Positions 41,061 through 49,962 of a DNA stretch of 64,000 nucleotides are shown here, piece by piece. The stretch lies in NCBI GenBank assembly GCA_027486585.1, contig JAIXOU010000122.1:62001-126000 (forward strand). Direction: 5' to 3'. Position numbers and translations under genes: made by a program. Source of the stretch: Verrucomicrobiaceae bacterium. GTDB lineage: Bacteria; Verrucomicrobiota; Verrucomicrobiia; Verrucomicrobiales; Verrucomicrobiaceae. The notes below the pieces were generated by a model. The model saw nothing but the letters and a program-made list of their open reading frames with translations, was not told the DNA's origin and made no database searches. Within the stretch, counting starts at the first letter, position 1; every line of letters begins with the position of its first letter.

Positions 41061-43126
41061 TTTGGATACTCATGATTCTGAGCGTCTCGCCAGCGCGTGC
41101 TCATCCTTTGCAGGCTGAGCCGATTAATCATGCCTATGTCTTTAATTTTGATCAGTTCTTTCTGCCAGAAGATCCAGATGAGCATGTGATTGAAGGTGGC
41201 TATCTTTTAATGGCAGAGCTGAACTGTACCGCTTGCCATAGTGTTCCTGACAGCTGGAAGGAACGCCTTTCAGCCAAGTCTGGACCTGATCTCAGTGCTG
41301 TGGGTTCAAGGTTGGACGCAGATTCACTCTGGCTGATGGTACGCAGTCCGCAGCACCGAAAGAAAGGCACACAGATGCCTGGCCTGTTTGCAGGTGAAGA
41401 TGGCGATGCGGAAAAGGTGGAGGCTCTGACGGAGTATCTCAGCTCATTAAAAAAGCCCGCTGCGACTCTGCCAAAGGGTGATTTGGCGCGTGGTAAAGAA
41501 CTTTATCACAAAGTCGGCTGTGTCGCCTGTCATGAACCTGCCACCGACTACCGACCCGAGAAAGTGTCTGCGGAAATGAGTGTTGAAAAGCCAGGGCTTG
41601 CTTCCGTGCCTATCGCTCTAGCGGATGCTTATGAACTCAATGAACTGGCGTACTTCCTTCATGATCCGCTGTCGTTTCGCCCCTCGGGTCGGATGCCGAA
41701 CATGCGTTTAACGGAGCAGGAGGCTTCAGACATTGCCAGCTATCTTCATAGCGGGCGCACTCCCGAAAAAGCCAGTGAACGCGCGGCATTAAAGATCCCA
41801 GCCCAAGGAGTCGAAAAAGGTAAGGTGCTCTTTACCCAGATGAACTGTGTGGCCTGCCATCAAACTGAGCCTAAACAAAATTTGGCCGTGGCCTCGAAGC
41901 CTGTGGCAAACTTGAAGCTCAAGAAAGGCTGCCTTTCCGAGAAGCCAACTTCCGGCATTCCGCGCTATGATCTCAATGATCTGCAAAAGCGGGCACTAAG
42001 CTTGGCGATTCGCGCTATACAGGAGCAGACAGCTCCTGTTCTAACGGCGACTGAAAAAGTGGATTGGCAGATGACCCGCTTGAATTGTTATGCCTGTCAT
42101 GATCGTGATGGCAAGGGTGGCCCTGAAGATCCTCGGGCTCAGTATTTCGGCTCCAATGACGGCAGTGCCGAATCACTCGGTGAACTGGCGCATCTGCCGC
42201 CAAACCTCGACAACGTGGGCCGTAAGTTGACGCGTGGCTGGTTGCAAAAAGTGCTCTATGGTCAGGGCGGTAGCGTGCGTCCTTATATGGACACGCGAAT
42301 GCCAAACTTCGGCCAAGCTCAGACTGAAATATTGGTCGATCTCTTGCCTAAAACCGATCAAAGAGAAACCCCCATGGCCATCGATGTTAGCGGTTTGCAG
42401 AAGCATCATCGAGCCGAAATCGGTCGTGGTCTGATGGGAGCTAAGGGACTGGCCTGCATCTCCTGTCATGGCTTGAAAGATCGCAAATCACTCGGACCTC
42501 CGGTGATCCGACTAACCCACACGGCAGACCGATTACAGCCTGAGTATTTTAAGGAGCTTCTGCTCAACCCGCAAGCCACTCAAGTCGGCACCATGATGCC
42601 GCCGATGTTCATCGGTCGGAAGAAGGCCGAACAAGAAATTGAATCCATTTGGACTTACCTGAAGGAAATTGAAGGCCAGCCCTTGCCAGAAGGATTGCTG
42701 TCAACGGAGGACTTTGAATTAAAGCCAGAAAAAGCCGGAAGACCGATCCTGTTTAGAAGTTTCATTGAAGGCGCAGGCAGTCACGCCATTGGTGTTGGTT
42801 TTCCTGAGGGTATCCATGCGGCTTTTGATTCAGTGCAGTGTCGTTGGGTATTCATTTGGAAGGGACGTTTCCTTGATGCCATGAGCAACTGGCAGAGCCG
42901 CGAGATGTTGCCAATTAAGCCGCTTGGCACTGATGTGAAAACGCTACCCGCAGCCACAGGTGTTCGTGAATTTAGCGGTTATCGTCTGAGTAAAGACGGT
43001 GTGCCGACGATGCTGTATCTGCAAGATGGGCAGCAGGTTGAAGATACATTGCAGCCTAAGGCAGGGCGATTCGAGCGCGTCACGAAAATCAATGGTCAAG
43101 AGTCTAAGGAGGTACTGTCATGGTAA
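40979..43126 (+). CDS. Secreted pentahaem cytochrome c
   Basis: 715 residues. Five CxxCH haem sites: CTACH (83), CVACH (181), CVACH (290), CYACH (370) and CISCH (493). Met ligands are likely in GTQMPGLF, GRMPNMRL, DTRMPNFG and GTMMPPMF, one after most sites. The C-terminal 150 residues are a separate beta-rich domain ending ERVTKINGQESKEV. The export signal is LLWILMILSVSPARA, preceded by about 25 residues encoded by a dispersed repeat (SSFVIRHC), so the true start is uncertain: ATG at 40979 or an internal codon. It overlaps the next gene by 7 nt. The role is electron transfer for a periplasmic dehydrogenase, probably the propeller protein that follows. Confidence 0.82.
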   Translation: MTKESPSLKSESVVVRHSSFVIRHCALLWILMILSVSPARAHPLQAEPINHAYVFNFDQFFLPEDPDEHVIEGGYLLMAELNCTACHSVPDSWKERLSAKSGPDLSAVGSRLDADSLWLMVRSPQHRKKGTQMPGLFAGEDGDAEKVEALTEYLSSLKKPAATLPKGDLARGKELYHKVGCVACHEPATDYRPEKVSAEMSVEKPGLASVPIALADAYELNELAYFLHDPLSFRPSGRMPNMRLTEQEASDIASYLHSGRTPEKASERAALKIPAQGVEKGKVLFTQMNCVACHQTEPKQNLAVASKPVANLKLKKGCLSEKPTSGIPRYDLNDLQKRALSLAIRAIQEQTAPVLTATEKVDWQMTRLNCYACHDRDGKGGPEDPRAQYFGSNDGSAESLGELAHLPPNLDNVGRKLTRGWLQKVLYGQGGSVRPYMDTRMPNFGQAQTEILVDLLPKTDQRETPMAIDVSGLQKHHRAEIGRGLMGAKGLACISCHGLKDRKSLGPPVIRLTHTADRLQPEYFKELLLNPQATQVGTMMPPMFIGRKKAEQEIESIWTYLKEIEGQPLPEGLLSTEDFELKPEKAGRPILFRSFIEGAGSHAIGVGFPEGIHAAFDSVQCRWVFIWKGRFLDAMSNWQSREMLPIKPLGTDVKTLPAATGVREFSGYRLSKDGVPTMLYLQDGQQVEDTLQPKAGRFERVTKINGQESKEVLSW

Positions 43127-44592
43127 ACAAGGTTCTCATTTTTGGAATCTTCGCTCTGGGTTATCCCCTCATTGCGCAAGATCAGTCGGAGTACTATCGC
43201 ACGGTGACTCTGGAGACCCCGCCTGCTGTCAACATGGAGGTCAGTGGGTTGGCTGTTTTGCCTGATGGTAAGCTCGCTGTTTCCACACGTAAAGGTGAAG
43301 TCTGGATCATCCAGAATCCAAGTGTTGAGCCACCGACCACTGCAAATCTTGGCTACAAACTCTTTGCTTCAGGCATGCACGAGATTCTCGGTCTAGCCTA
43401 TCATGAGGGCGACCTCTATGTCACGCAGCGCAGTGAAGTGACAAGACTGCGCGATACCGACAGTGATGGTAGCGCCGATGAATACTCTACTGCTAGCAAA
43501 GGTTGGGGCGTCTCAGGCGCCTATCATGAGTATGCCTATGGACCTGTCTTTGATCGGGATGGAAACATGCATAACACCCTGAATTGCACGATGGGTAAAA
43601 CTTGGCCTGGCGCTGGTGCTGAAGCCACACATCCCTTGTGGCGGGGATGGAGCCTGATCACTCTGAAAGGCAGCCATACGGCGACTGGCTTTAGTGCAGG
43701 CTTTCGCAGTCCTTGTGGGATCGGTCTGAATGCAGAGGGCGACATCTTTGGCACAGATCAGCAGGGCAACTGGATACCTACCAGTCCTATCATGCACATT
43801 CGAAAAGGAGCTTTCTTTGGTCATGCCGACTCTCTCGCTGACGCCAAGCGTCCAGATTCGCCAGTCAAACCTCCGGCCAAGTTGCTCGATGGCATCACTG
43901 TTGCCGAGGCTGTCACCCAGGTGCCTGGTTACTGTTTGCCTGCTGTGTGGCTGCCTTATGTGAAGTTTGGTCAAAGCACTACGGGGCTGCGCTGTGATCT
44001 CACTAGTGGAAAGTTTGGTCCCTTTACGAAACAAATGTTTGTCGGTGAGTTCGTTCTCTCCGGGGTCAATCGTGTGTTCATGGAAAAGGTCGGCGGCGAG
44101 TATCAAGGTGCCTGTTTCCCTTTTGTCAGTGGACTGCAAAGTGCCACGCTTACTCTTAACTTCCTTCAGGATGGCAGCATGATTGTTGGTCAATCTAACC
44201 GTGGTTGGAACAGTTATGGGAATCGATCCTTCGGGCTTCAGCGTCTCGTTCCTACAGGTAAGGTGCCGCTTGAGGTGAAGAAGCTCGAGGCACTTAATGA
44301 CGGCTTCAAATTCACCTTCACGCAGCCTATTCAGCCCACCAACTGGTCTCAGACGAAAGCGCAAAGTTACACCTATCTTTTGACCGCCAAGTATGGCAGC
44401 CCCGAAGTCGATCCCAAGCCGCTGCAACTTAGTGACTGGACGCTTTCAAAAGAGGGACTGAGCCTCAGCGTTAAATGCGCCAATCTGCGTGCTGGCTATG
44501 TGCACGAGTTTGAGTTGCCTGAAATCTTCAGTCAAGAAGGCCAGAAAATTTGGCATCGACTCTGTGCCTACACGCTTAACCGCATCCCTTGA
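43120..44592 (+). CDS. Secreted beta-propeller (sugar dehydrogenase-like) protein
   Basis: 490 residues with a perfect AAGGAGGT ribosome-binding site 6 nt before the ATG, and overlapping the cytochrome gene by 7 nt. Signal peptide VLIFGIFALGYPLIAQ. The propeller shows LAVLPDGKLAVSTRKGEVWI, HEILGLAYHEGDLYVTQRSE, TDSDGSADEY and GFRSPCGIGLNAEGDIFGTD, like PQQ-dependent sugar dehydrogenase and TIGR02604-type proteins. A C-terminal domain (LEVKKLEALNDGFKFTFTQP) looks like an immunoglobulin-like module. With the pentahaem cytochrome it may form an oxidising pair that passes electrons to the respiratory chain. The substrate is unknown. Confidence 0.78.
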   Translation: MVNKVLIFGIFALGYPLIAQDQSEYYRTVTLETPPAVNMEVSGLAVLPDGKLAVSTRKGEVWIIQNPSVEPPTTANLGYKLFASGMHEILGLAYHEGDLYVTQRSEVTRLRDTDSDGSADEYSTASKGWGVSGAYHEYAYGPVFDRDGNMHNTLNCTMGKTWPGAGAEATHPLWRGWSLITLKGSHTATGFSAGFRSPCGIGLNAEGDIFGTDQQGNWIPTSPIMHIRKGAFFGHADSLADAKRPDSPVKPPAKLLDGITVAEAVTQVPGYCLPAVWLPYVKFGQSTTGLRCDLTSGKFGPFTKQMFVGEFVLSGVNRVFMEKVGGEYQGACFPFVSGLQSATLTLNFLQDGSMIVGQSNRGWNSYGNRSFGLQRLVPTGKVPLEVKKLEALNDGFKFTFTQPIQPTNWSQTKAQSYTYLLTAKYGSPEVDPKPLQLSDWTLSKEGLSLSVKCANLRAGYVHEFELPEIFSQEGQKIWHRLCAYTLNRIP

Positions 44593-45508
44593 TGCCTTTT
44601 TTCTCTGACGCGTGTCTTGCATCATCCTTGCTTGCTGCGCGCTTGAGTTCTTCGATGAAGACCGACAGCACTTTGTCTTCCCTTTGATGATAAAGCAGAC
44701 CGGCTGAAATGCAGACCGGCAGAGGCTGTGGTTCTAGGCGCTTTAGCATGATGCGATCTGGGATCAGGCAGGCGATGCGCTCCACCACCATCGCCACGCC
44801 GAGTCCTGCTTCCACAGCGCTGATGAGGCTTGTCACGCCATCACATTCACAGGCGATCTTGGCATTGATCTTTTGTTGTTTGAACCAGCCCGTGATCACA
44901 TTCCAATAGTCAGGGTAGTCCCGTTGAGAATAGACTACGAGCTTTTGATCATGGAGATCCTGCGGCGCTAAGCTCTCTTTTTTCATGAGCGCATGTTGCT
45001 GAGGCACCGCCACTCGCCAAGCTTGCTGCTGCACGGTGGTCCAGGAAATATCAGTCATCTCCTTTGATGGTGTCGCTGTCACGATCACATCCAAGGTCCC
45101 CTTTTGCAGGGACTCGATCATCTCCTGTGTTGAAAGGTCCGAAAGCTCAACTTTTGCTCGTGGATGCACCTGCGTGAACGACTCCATCGCAGGAGCCAAA
45201 ATGCCCGCTGAAAGGGAAGGTGAGTAGCCCACGCGTAGAACCTGCGCCTTTGCGGTTGCTTTGACTCGTTGTTCGATGGTATCAGCCTTTTCCAACAGCC
45301 CTCGTCCTTCGCGCAGAAGCACTTCGCCAGCCGTCGTTAATGAAAAGGAGTGCGCCTTTCTATCCAATAGCGCCACGCCCAGTTCCTCCTCCAGCCCTTT
45401 GATTTGGCGGCTCAGGGCTGGCTGCGTCATGCCCAGTCTTATGGCCGCCTTGCTAATATTGCCATCTTCAGCAGCAGCGATGAATGAGCGTAGCGGTCGG
45501 AGTTCCAT
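44576..45508 (-). CDS. LysR family transcriptional regulator
   Basis: 310 residues. The N-terminal winged helix has AAEDGNISKAAIRLGMTQPA then LSRQIKGLEEELGVALLDRK, the LysR DNA-binding pattern. The rest is a periplasmic-binding-protein-like effector domain (VLRVGYSPSLSAGILAPAME, LISAVEAGLGVAMVVERIAC) as in CbbR/BenM-like regulators. It is divergent from the DUF1501 gene (138 bp between starts) and convergent with the propeller gene, overlapping its 3' end by 17 nt. It may control the DUF1501 gene, itself or the cytochrome cluster; the inducer is unknown. Confidence 0.87.
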   Translation of the reverse strand: MELRPLRSFIAAAEDGNISKAAIRLGMTQPALSRQIKGLEEELGVALLDRKAHSFSLTTAGEVLLREGRGLLEKADTIEQRVKATAKAQVLRVGYSPSLSAGILAPAMESFTQVHPRAKVELSDLSTQEMIESLQKGTLDVIVTATPSKEMTDISWTTVQQQAWRVAVPQQHALMKKESLAPQDLHDQKLVVYSQRDYPDYWNVITGWFKQQKINAKIACECDGVTSLISAVEAGLGVAMVVERIACLIPDRIMLKRLEPQPLPVCISAGLLYHQREDKVLSVFIEELKRAASKDDARHASEKKGIKGCG

Positions 45509-45609
45509 GAAAGACGCCGATCATACGACATTCTTTTCTAGCTCCAAGTGATTCATTGCAGGGGATTGGGGTGATTTTTGTGATGAATTCGAAAGGGGCT
45601 GAGCATGGA

Positions 45610-45640
45610 TTGACAAAGAGCTGGTCACATTGCGTATTGT
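45610..45640 (+). promoter_or_regulatory. Candidate promoter of the DUF1501 gene
   Basis: A perfect TTGACA at 45610-45615, a 19-bp spacer and TATTGT at 45635-45640. The predicted transcription start would fall at or within a few bases of the ATG at 45647, suggesting a leaderless or nearly leaderless message. The spacer is longer than ideal. Confidence 0.35.
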
Positions 45641-45646
45641 TTAATC

Positions 45647-47062
45647 ATGTCTCTTTTCGATCCTTCCGCACACGCACTTAGTGTCAATCGTCGCACGTTT
45701 CTTTCCCAGTCTGCTTACGGTCTGGGCGGAATGGCTTTGGCGTCACTCATGACGGAAGCGCAGGGGGGGATCGCTGGAGCCATGCTAAAACCGCATCTGC
45801 CTGTGAAAGCCAAGCGAGTGATCTTTCTCTGCATGGCAGGTGGGCCGTCACATCTTGAGACGTTTGATTGGAAGCCAAAGCTTAAGGAGTTGGATGGCAA
45901 AGCATTTCCTGAATCATTCACCAAAGGGCAGCAGCTTGCCCAGTTGCAAGGCGCTGAATTGAAAGCTCGGGGTGCCTTTTGCGGATTCAAAAAGTGGGGC
46001 CAGAGTGGCCAGGAAATTTCAGAGTTGTTCCCACATCTCGGCAGTGTGGCAGATGATCTGTGCATCATCCGATCCATGAAGACCGAACAGATCAATCATG
46101 ATACGGCTCATGCCTTCATGAATACCGGCAGCATAATCAAAGGTAGGCCCAGTATGGGCTCCTGGCTGCTGTATGGGCTTGGCTGTGAGACAAGTGATTT
46201 ACCTGGCTTTGTGGTGCTGACTTCGGCCGGGAAAACGGGTCAGCAGCCTGTGTCAGCTCGTCAGTGGTCGGCTGGGGTGCTTCCCAGCAAGTATCAGGGC
46301 ATTCAATTTCAGGCCAAAGGACAGCCAGTACATTATTTAGGTAGCCCAGATGGGGTCTGCCAAAGCACCCAAAGGCAGGTGGTGGATGAGGTGAAACGAC
46401 TGAATGGCATTTTAGCGGAAGAAAAACTGGACCCTGAGATTCAGACCCGAATCGCTCAGTATGAGATGGCTTTTAAAATGCAGTCCAGCGTGCCGGACCT
46501 CATTGATATGAAGAGTGAGCCTCAGCACATCCTGGATATGTATGGTGTGAAACAGCCGGGTGACGGCAGCTTTGCCTCCAATTGTCTGCTGGCACGCAAG
46601 ATGGCTGAGCGAGGCACCAGGATGATTCAGCTATATCATCGCGCCTGGGATCACCATGGCGGTATTGTCGATGGCATGAAATCAGCGGCGCTCGATGTCG
46701 ATCAGGCGACAGCCGCACTCATTCGTGACCTTAAACAGCGCGGAATGCTGGAAGACACCCTCATCTTATGGGGTGGCGAATTCGGACGCACTCCGATGGG
46801 TCAGGGAACTGGACGCGATCATCATATTCTTGCCTTCAATGTGTTCATGGCTGGTGGTGGTGTGAAGCCAGGCTTCAGCTATGGGGCTACGGATGAGTTA
46901 GGCTACCGCTCCGTGGAAGACATTGTCCATGTGCATGACTTGCACGCGACCATGCTGCATTTACTGGGCATTGATCACAAACGTTTGACTGTCAAATTCC
47001 AAGGGCTTGATGTACGTCTGACAGGTGTTGCGGGGAATCTAGTAAAGAAGGTGCTAGCCTAG
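45647..47062 (+). CDS. DUF1501 family Tat-exported protein (sulfatase-like fold)
   Basis: 471 residues. N-terminal NRRTFLSQSAYGLGGMALAS is a Tat signal. The body follows the DUF1501 pattern: KAKRVIFLCMAGGPSHLETF, NHDTAHAFMNTGSI, YHRAWDHHGGI, LILWGGEFGRTPMGQGTGRD and DHHILAFNVFMAGGGVKPGF. The His/Asp-rich segments imply a metal-dependent alkaline-phosphatase-superfamily-like active site. In Planctomycetes and Verrucomicrobia this gene usually stands next to a DUF1549/DUF1553 cytochrome-like gene; here it stands alone. A terminal HDLHATMLHLLGIDHKRLT block is complete, so the protein is full length. The biochemical function of the family is not established. Confidence 0.87.
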   Translation: MSLFDPSAHALSVNRRTFLSQSAYGLGGMALASLMTEAQGGIAGAMLKPHLPVKAKRVIFLCMAGGPSHLETFDWKPKLKELDGKAFPESFTKGQQLAQLQGAELKARGAFCGFKKWGQSGQEISELFPHLGSVADDLCIIRSMKTEQINHDTAHAFMNTGSIIKGRPSMGSWLLYGLGCETSDLPGFVVLTSAGKTGQQPVSARQWSAGVLPSKYQGIQFQAKGQPVHYLGSPDGVCQSTQRQVVDEVKRLNGILAEEKLDPEIQTRIAQYEMAFKMQSSVPDLIDMKSEPQHILDMYGVKQPGDGSFASNCLLARKMAERGTRMIQLYHRAWDHHGGIVDGMKSAALDVDQATAALIRDLKQRGMLEDTLILWGGEFGRTPMGQGTGRDHHILAFNVFMAGGGVKPGFSYGATDELGYRSVEDIVHVHDLHATMLHLLGIDHKRLTVKFQGLDVRLTGVAGNLVKKVLA

Positions 47063-47072
47063 TCCTTATTGC

Positions 47073-47681
47073 TCATTTTCCAGTGAAGATCGGCAGCGCC
47101 AGTCGCCAGCGCATGGCTGCTAGCCGCAGGGCTAAAATGATGGCCATGCCGATGTATCGATGTGACGGATCGGCACCTAAAGTCTTTTCTAGTAAAACAA
47201 AAACGCTGGCTCCACCAAAAATGGCGGTGGAGTAGAGATAGATTTGGGGGCGAAAGACGAGGGGTAACTCACTGCGCAATACATCTCGAATAATGCCACC
47301 AGCCACCCCGGTAATGACGCCCATGAAAATGGCCACAGACACTGGAGCCTGAAGATGTAAGGCCTTCTCGGTTCCGATAATGCCGAATAGCGCTAAACCA
47401 AAGGCATCAGCCACGCCAAGCGTACGCTCTGGAAACTTGAATCGCCGTGCTAGGATAAATGTGCCGAGGGCCGTGGCCAATGAGATGACCAAGTAATTTG
47501 GGGCGGTGATCCAGAAGACCGGTCTAATGCCAAGACATAGATCCCTGACCGTGCCGCCTCCGAGAGCCGTGACTAAGGCTAGCATGATGGCCCCAAAGAG
47601 GTCCATGTGCTTTCCATTGGCTGCCAGTACGCCCGATATTGCGCATACCGCACAGGCGGCATACTCGATCCAGAGAGGCAT
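47073..47681 (-). CDS. Trimeric intracellular cation channel (TRIC/UPF0126) family protein
   Basis: 202 residues, seven predicted membrane helices. Two related halves each carry the signature: ALVTALGGGTVRDLCLG in the first and GVITGVAGGIIRDVLRSELP in the second. These Gly-Gly and Arg-Asp motifs define bacterial TRIC homologues such as YadS. Such channels conduct monovalent cations, mainly K+, across the inner membrane. It is convergent with the DUF1501 gene. Confidence 0.85.
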   Translation of the reverse strand: MPLWIEYAACAVCAISGVLAANGKHMDLFGAIMLALVTALGGGTVRDLCLGIRPVFWITAPNYLVISLATALGTFILARRFKFPERTLGVADAFGLALFGIIGTEKALHLQAPVSVAIFMGVITGVAGGIIRDVLRSELPLVFRPQIYLYSTAIFGGASVFVLLEKTLGADPSHRYIGMAIILALRLAAMRWRLALPIFTGK

Positions 47682-47699
47682 AAGTCAGTAGCCCGTCAT

Positions 47700-47945
47700 T
47701 TAGTGGGCTGCTTCAGCCTTCTTTTCAGGAGCATGGGCGGCAGGCGCTGCGTGAGCGTCAGCTTTACCATGATCCGCTGGCTTGGCGTGGTCGTCGTGTT
47801 TCGCGTCGCCATGAGCATTTTCACCGTGGCCTTTGTGCATGCCTTCATGAAGCGCCTGAGTCTTTTCCCAGGAATGCTTACCGCACGAAGTAGCAGTGAT
47901 GATGAGAGCAGCAGTGGCAAGGGCAATAAAGGCGGTCTTTTTCAT
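47700..47945 (-). CDS. Small His-rich lipoprotein
   Basis: 81 residues from the ATG at 47945 (a longer in-frame start is unlikely). Lipoprotein signal KKTAFIALATAALIITATSC. The mature part is dominated by His, Ala, Lys and Asp (HEGMHKGHGENAHGDAKHDD), with about one residue in six being His, so metal binding is plausible. It lies 18 nt upstream of the TRIC channel gene on the same strand. No named family. Confidence 0.65.
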   Translation of the reverse strand: MKKTAFIALATAALIITATSCGKHSWEKTQALHEGMHKGHGENAHGDAKHDDHAKPADHGKADAHAAPAAHAPEKKAEAAH

Positions 47946-48101
47946 GAGGGGTAAAAGAGAAGTCCGCCACCGTAGAAGCAGAAAGCCTTCGCGCAATGGT
48001 CTTTTCATTTCAGATGCCGCCTCCAGGTGAAAAAATTTGGTTATGGCTTACGCCTCGGTTGTGCCTTTACTCGGTGAGAAATCAGCGCATCGTCGCAGAT
48101 T

Positions 48102-49133
48102 GTGGGCACGAAGAAGCAATCGGTGACAGAGAAAAAGAAAGGCGGCTGTCTGAAGACGGTCCTGCTGGCATTGCTGGCAGGGGGCCTGATCACGTGGTTT
48201 TTTGCTGAGGTTTTTTACAATGTTGGTAGCAATCTCGTGGCGGTCAGCGTCCGGGATTCCAAGGAGACTCTACAGGTATGGAACCGCAAGAGCGTGTGGC
48301 GGAAAGTCGGTACTCTGACGCCGGGAGACATGAGCCATTCTTTGATCGAGCGGCATTCAGAGCCAGGCTTGAAGTGGAGCACGCTCAAAGTCAGGCGTGA
48401 AGGCGGGGTGCTGGCGGGTCTGGCTCAGGGGATCTTTGGGGCAGAAGTGCATGTGCTGGTGATTGATCCCCTAAAGTTTGAGTTTATGACCAGCTTTAAG
48501 CCGAAGTTTGCCGTCACAACGGCAGCTGAGCGATTGGCGGCGGATCAGTTGGCTTTTTCCATTACGGCGAATTTCCGTGATCCAGCTGGCAAGCCCTTGG
48601 GGTATGTCTATCATGAGAGCAGGCAGCTGAATCCGGCCTTTAAAGAATGGAGCGGATGCTTCTTTGTAAAGGGCGGCCGCCCTTACTTCGGTCCAAAATC
48701 ATTGCTGGATGAGGTGCCAGGCCCCATGGAGGAGGCGACGCAAGGTTATCCCTCGGTGATGAAGAATCACACAGTCTTTTCCTATGTGGACCTGAAACCT
48801 GACAGCCAGTTTGATGGATCAAAGATCACTTACCGTTCGCTGGCTGGCATGAAAAAGGATGGCACGATTGTCTTTGTGCTTTCTGGCGACGGTGGCGTGA
48901 TGAACGTCAGCGAGGTGTCGGAATTGGCTCGGAAGTTGGACATTGCCCACGCCACCTTGCTGGATGGCGGGCGCGCCCTGCAATACAGCCTCATGACCGA
49001 GGATGGTCCCTGGCACTTCACGGCGCTAAACACGCGTCTGAATTTTAAACATCGTTGGTTGGAAGCTCAGAGGTCGCCTGTATACATTGGGGTGCGCCGA
49101 CGAGCACCCCAGATCATTACCGTGGGACCCTGA
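48102..49133 (+). CDS. Phosphodiester glycosidase (DUF2233/NAGPA) family protein
   Basis: 343 residues from a GTG at 48102. A basic N-terminus and one membrane helix (TVLLALLAGGLITWFFAEVF) anchor it outside the cytoplasm. The domain resembles NAGPA-type proteins: ITANFRDPAGKPLGYVYHES, SGCFFVKGGRPYFGPKSL, ITYRSLAGMKKDGTIVFVLS and HATLLDGGRALQYSL. Family members remove N-acetylglucosamine from phosphodiesters in eukaryotes; bacterial relatives act in exopolysaccharide or cell-wall metabolism. It lies 41 nt before the glycosyltransferase gene, so a shared role in surface polysaccharide is possible. Confidence 0.75.
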   Translation: MGTKKQSVTEKKKGGCLKTVLLALLAGGLITWFFAEVFYNVGSNLVAVSVRDSKETLQVWNRKSVWRKVGTLTPGDMSHSLIERHSEPGLKWSTLKVRREGGVLAGLAQGIFGAEVHVLVIDPLKFEFMTSFKPKFAVTTAAERLAADQLAFSITANFRDPAGKPLGYVYHESRQLNPAFKEWSGCFFVKGGRPYFGPKSLLDEVPGPMEEATQGYPSVMKNHTVFSYVDLKPDSQFDGSKITYRSLAGMKKDGTIVFVLSGDGGVMNVSEVSELARKLDIAHATLLDGGRALQYSLMTEDGPWHFTALNTRLNFKHRWLEAQRSPVYIGVRRRAPQIITVGP

Positions 49134-49174
49134 AACTTCCTGCTTGCCTCGGGATTCCTGCGCTGGATGGGTGT

Positions 49175-49885
49175 ATGCCTCCAAACATGCCATCTTCTCC
49201 CGCCATTTCTATTGTTGTTCCTTTGTATAATGAGGAGGACAACGTCGCCGAATTGCAGACCCAGATCTCCACGGCTCTGGAAGGCATGGATTATGAAATT
49301 GTGCTAGTTGATGACGGCAGCACGGATGCAACGGTCAGTCGCGTGGTGCGTGGGGATCGGGTTCGTCTTCTTGAATTTGAAAAAAACGCTGGTCAAAGTG
49401 CTGCCATGCATGCTGGGATCTATCAATCACGTGGCGATGTGATCGTGACTCTGGACGGTGATTTGCAGAACGATCCTCAGGACATTCCTGCGCTGATTAG
49501 CAAGCTTAACGAAGGCTACGATCTGGTCTGTGGCTACCGTGCCAAGCGCAAAGATACTCCCTTCAAACGCCTGCAAAGTCGGATCGCCAATGGTGTGCGC
49601 TCACGTTTTGTCGGTGATAATGTCCGTGATACAGGCTGCACGCTGAAAGTCATGCGTCGTGAATGTCGGGAAGCTTTGCTATTGTTTCATGGCATGCATC
49701 GTTTCATACCGGCGCTCATTGGTGGCATGGGCTGGAAGGTGACGGAAATGCCTGTCAATCACCGGGCTCGCATTCATGGAGTCAGCAAATATGGTTTCGG
49801 AAACCGCGCGCTCCGCGCTACGATGGATATGTTCGGTGTCCGCTGGCTGAATAGTCGCCGCCGCACTTATTCGATCAAAGCGTGA
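49175..49885 (+). CDS. Family 2 glycosyltransferase (dolichol-phosphate-mannose synthase-like)
   Basis: 236 residues from the ATG at 49175; the frame opens further upstream inside the preceding gene. GT-A fold: ISIVVPLYNEEDNVAELQTQ, VLVDDGSTDATV, VIVTLDGDLQNDPQDIPALI with the DxD-type metal site, and VCGYRAKRKDTPFKRLQSRI. The C-terminal VTEMPVNHRARIHGVSKYGF is the DPM1-like acceptor region. No membrane helices follow, unlike the ArnC/YfdH type. It would transfer a sugar from NDP-sugar to a polyprenyl phosphate. Substrate is not predictable. Confidence 0.87.
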   Translation: MPPNMPSSPAISIVVPLYNEEDNVAELQTQISTALEGMDYEIVLVDDGSTDATVSRVVRGDRVRLLEFEKNAGQSAAMHAGIYQSRGDVIVTLDGDLQNDPQDIPALISKLNEGYDLVCGYRAKRKDTPFKRLQSRIANGVRSRFVGDNVRDTGCTLKVMRRECREALLLFHGMHRFIPALIGGMGWKVTEMPVNHRARIHGVSKYGFGNRALRATMDMFGVRWLNSRRRTYSIKA

Positions 49886-49962
49886 TCGATTCGTGTTTTC
49901 AGTCTTGACCCTGATGGCCCGTCTCTTGCATCTTTCACCCGACAAAAGGCCCTGATATTGGC

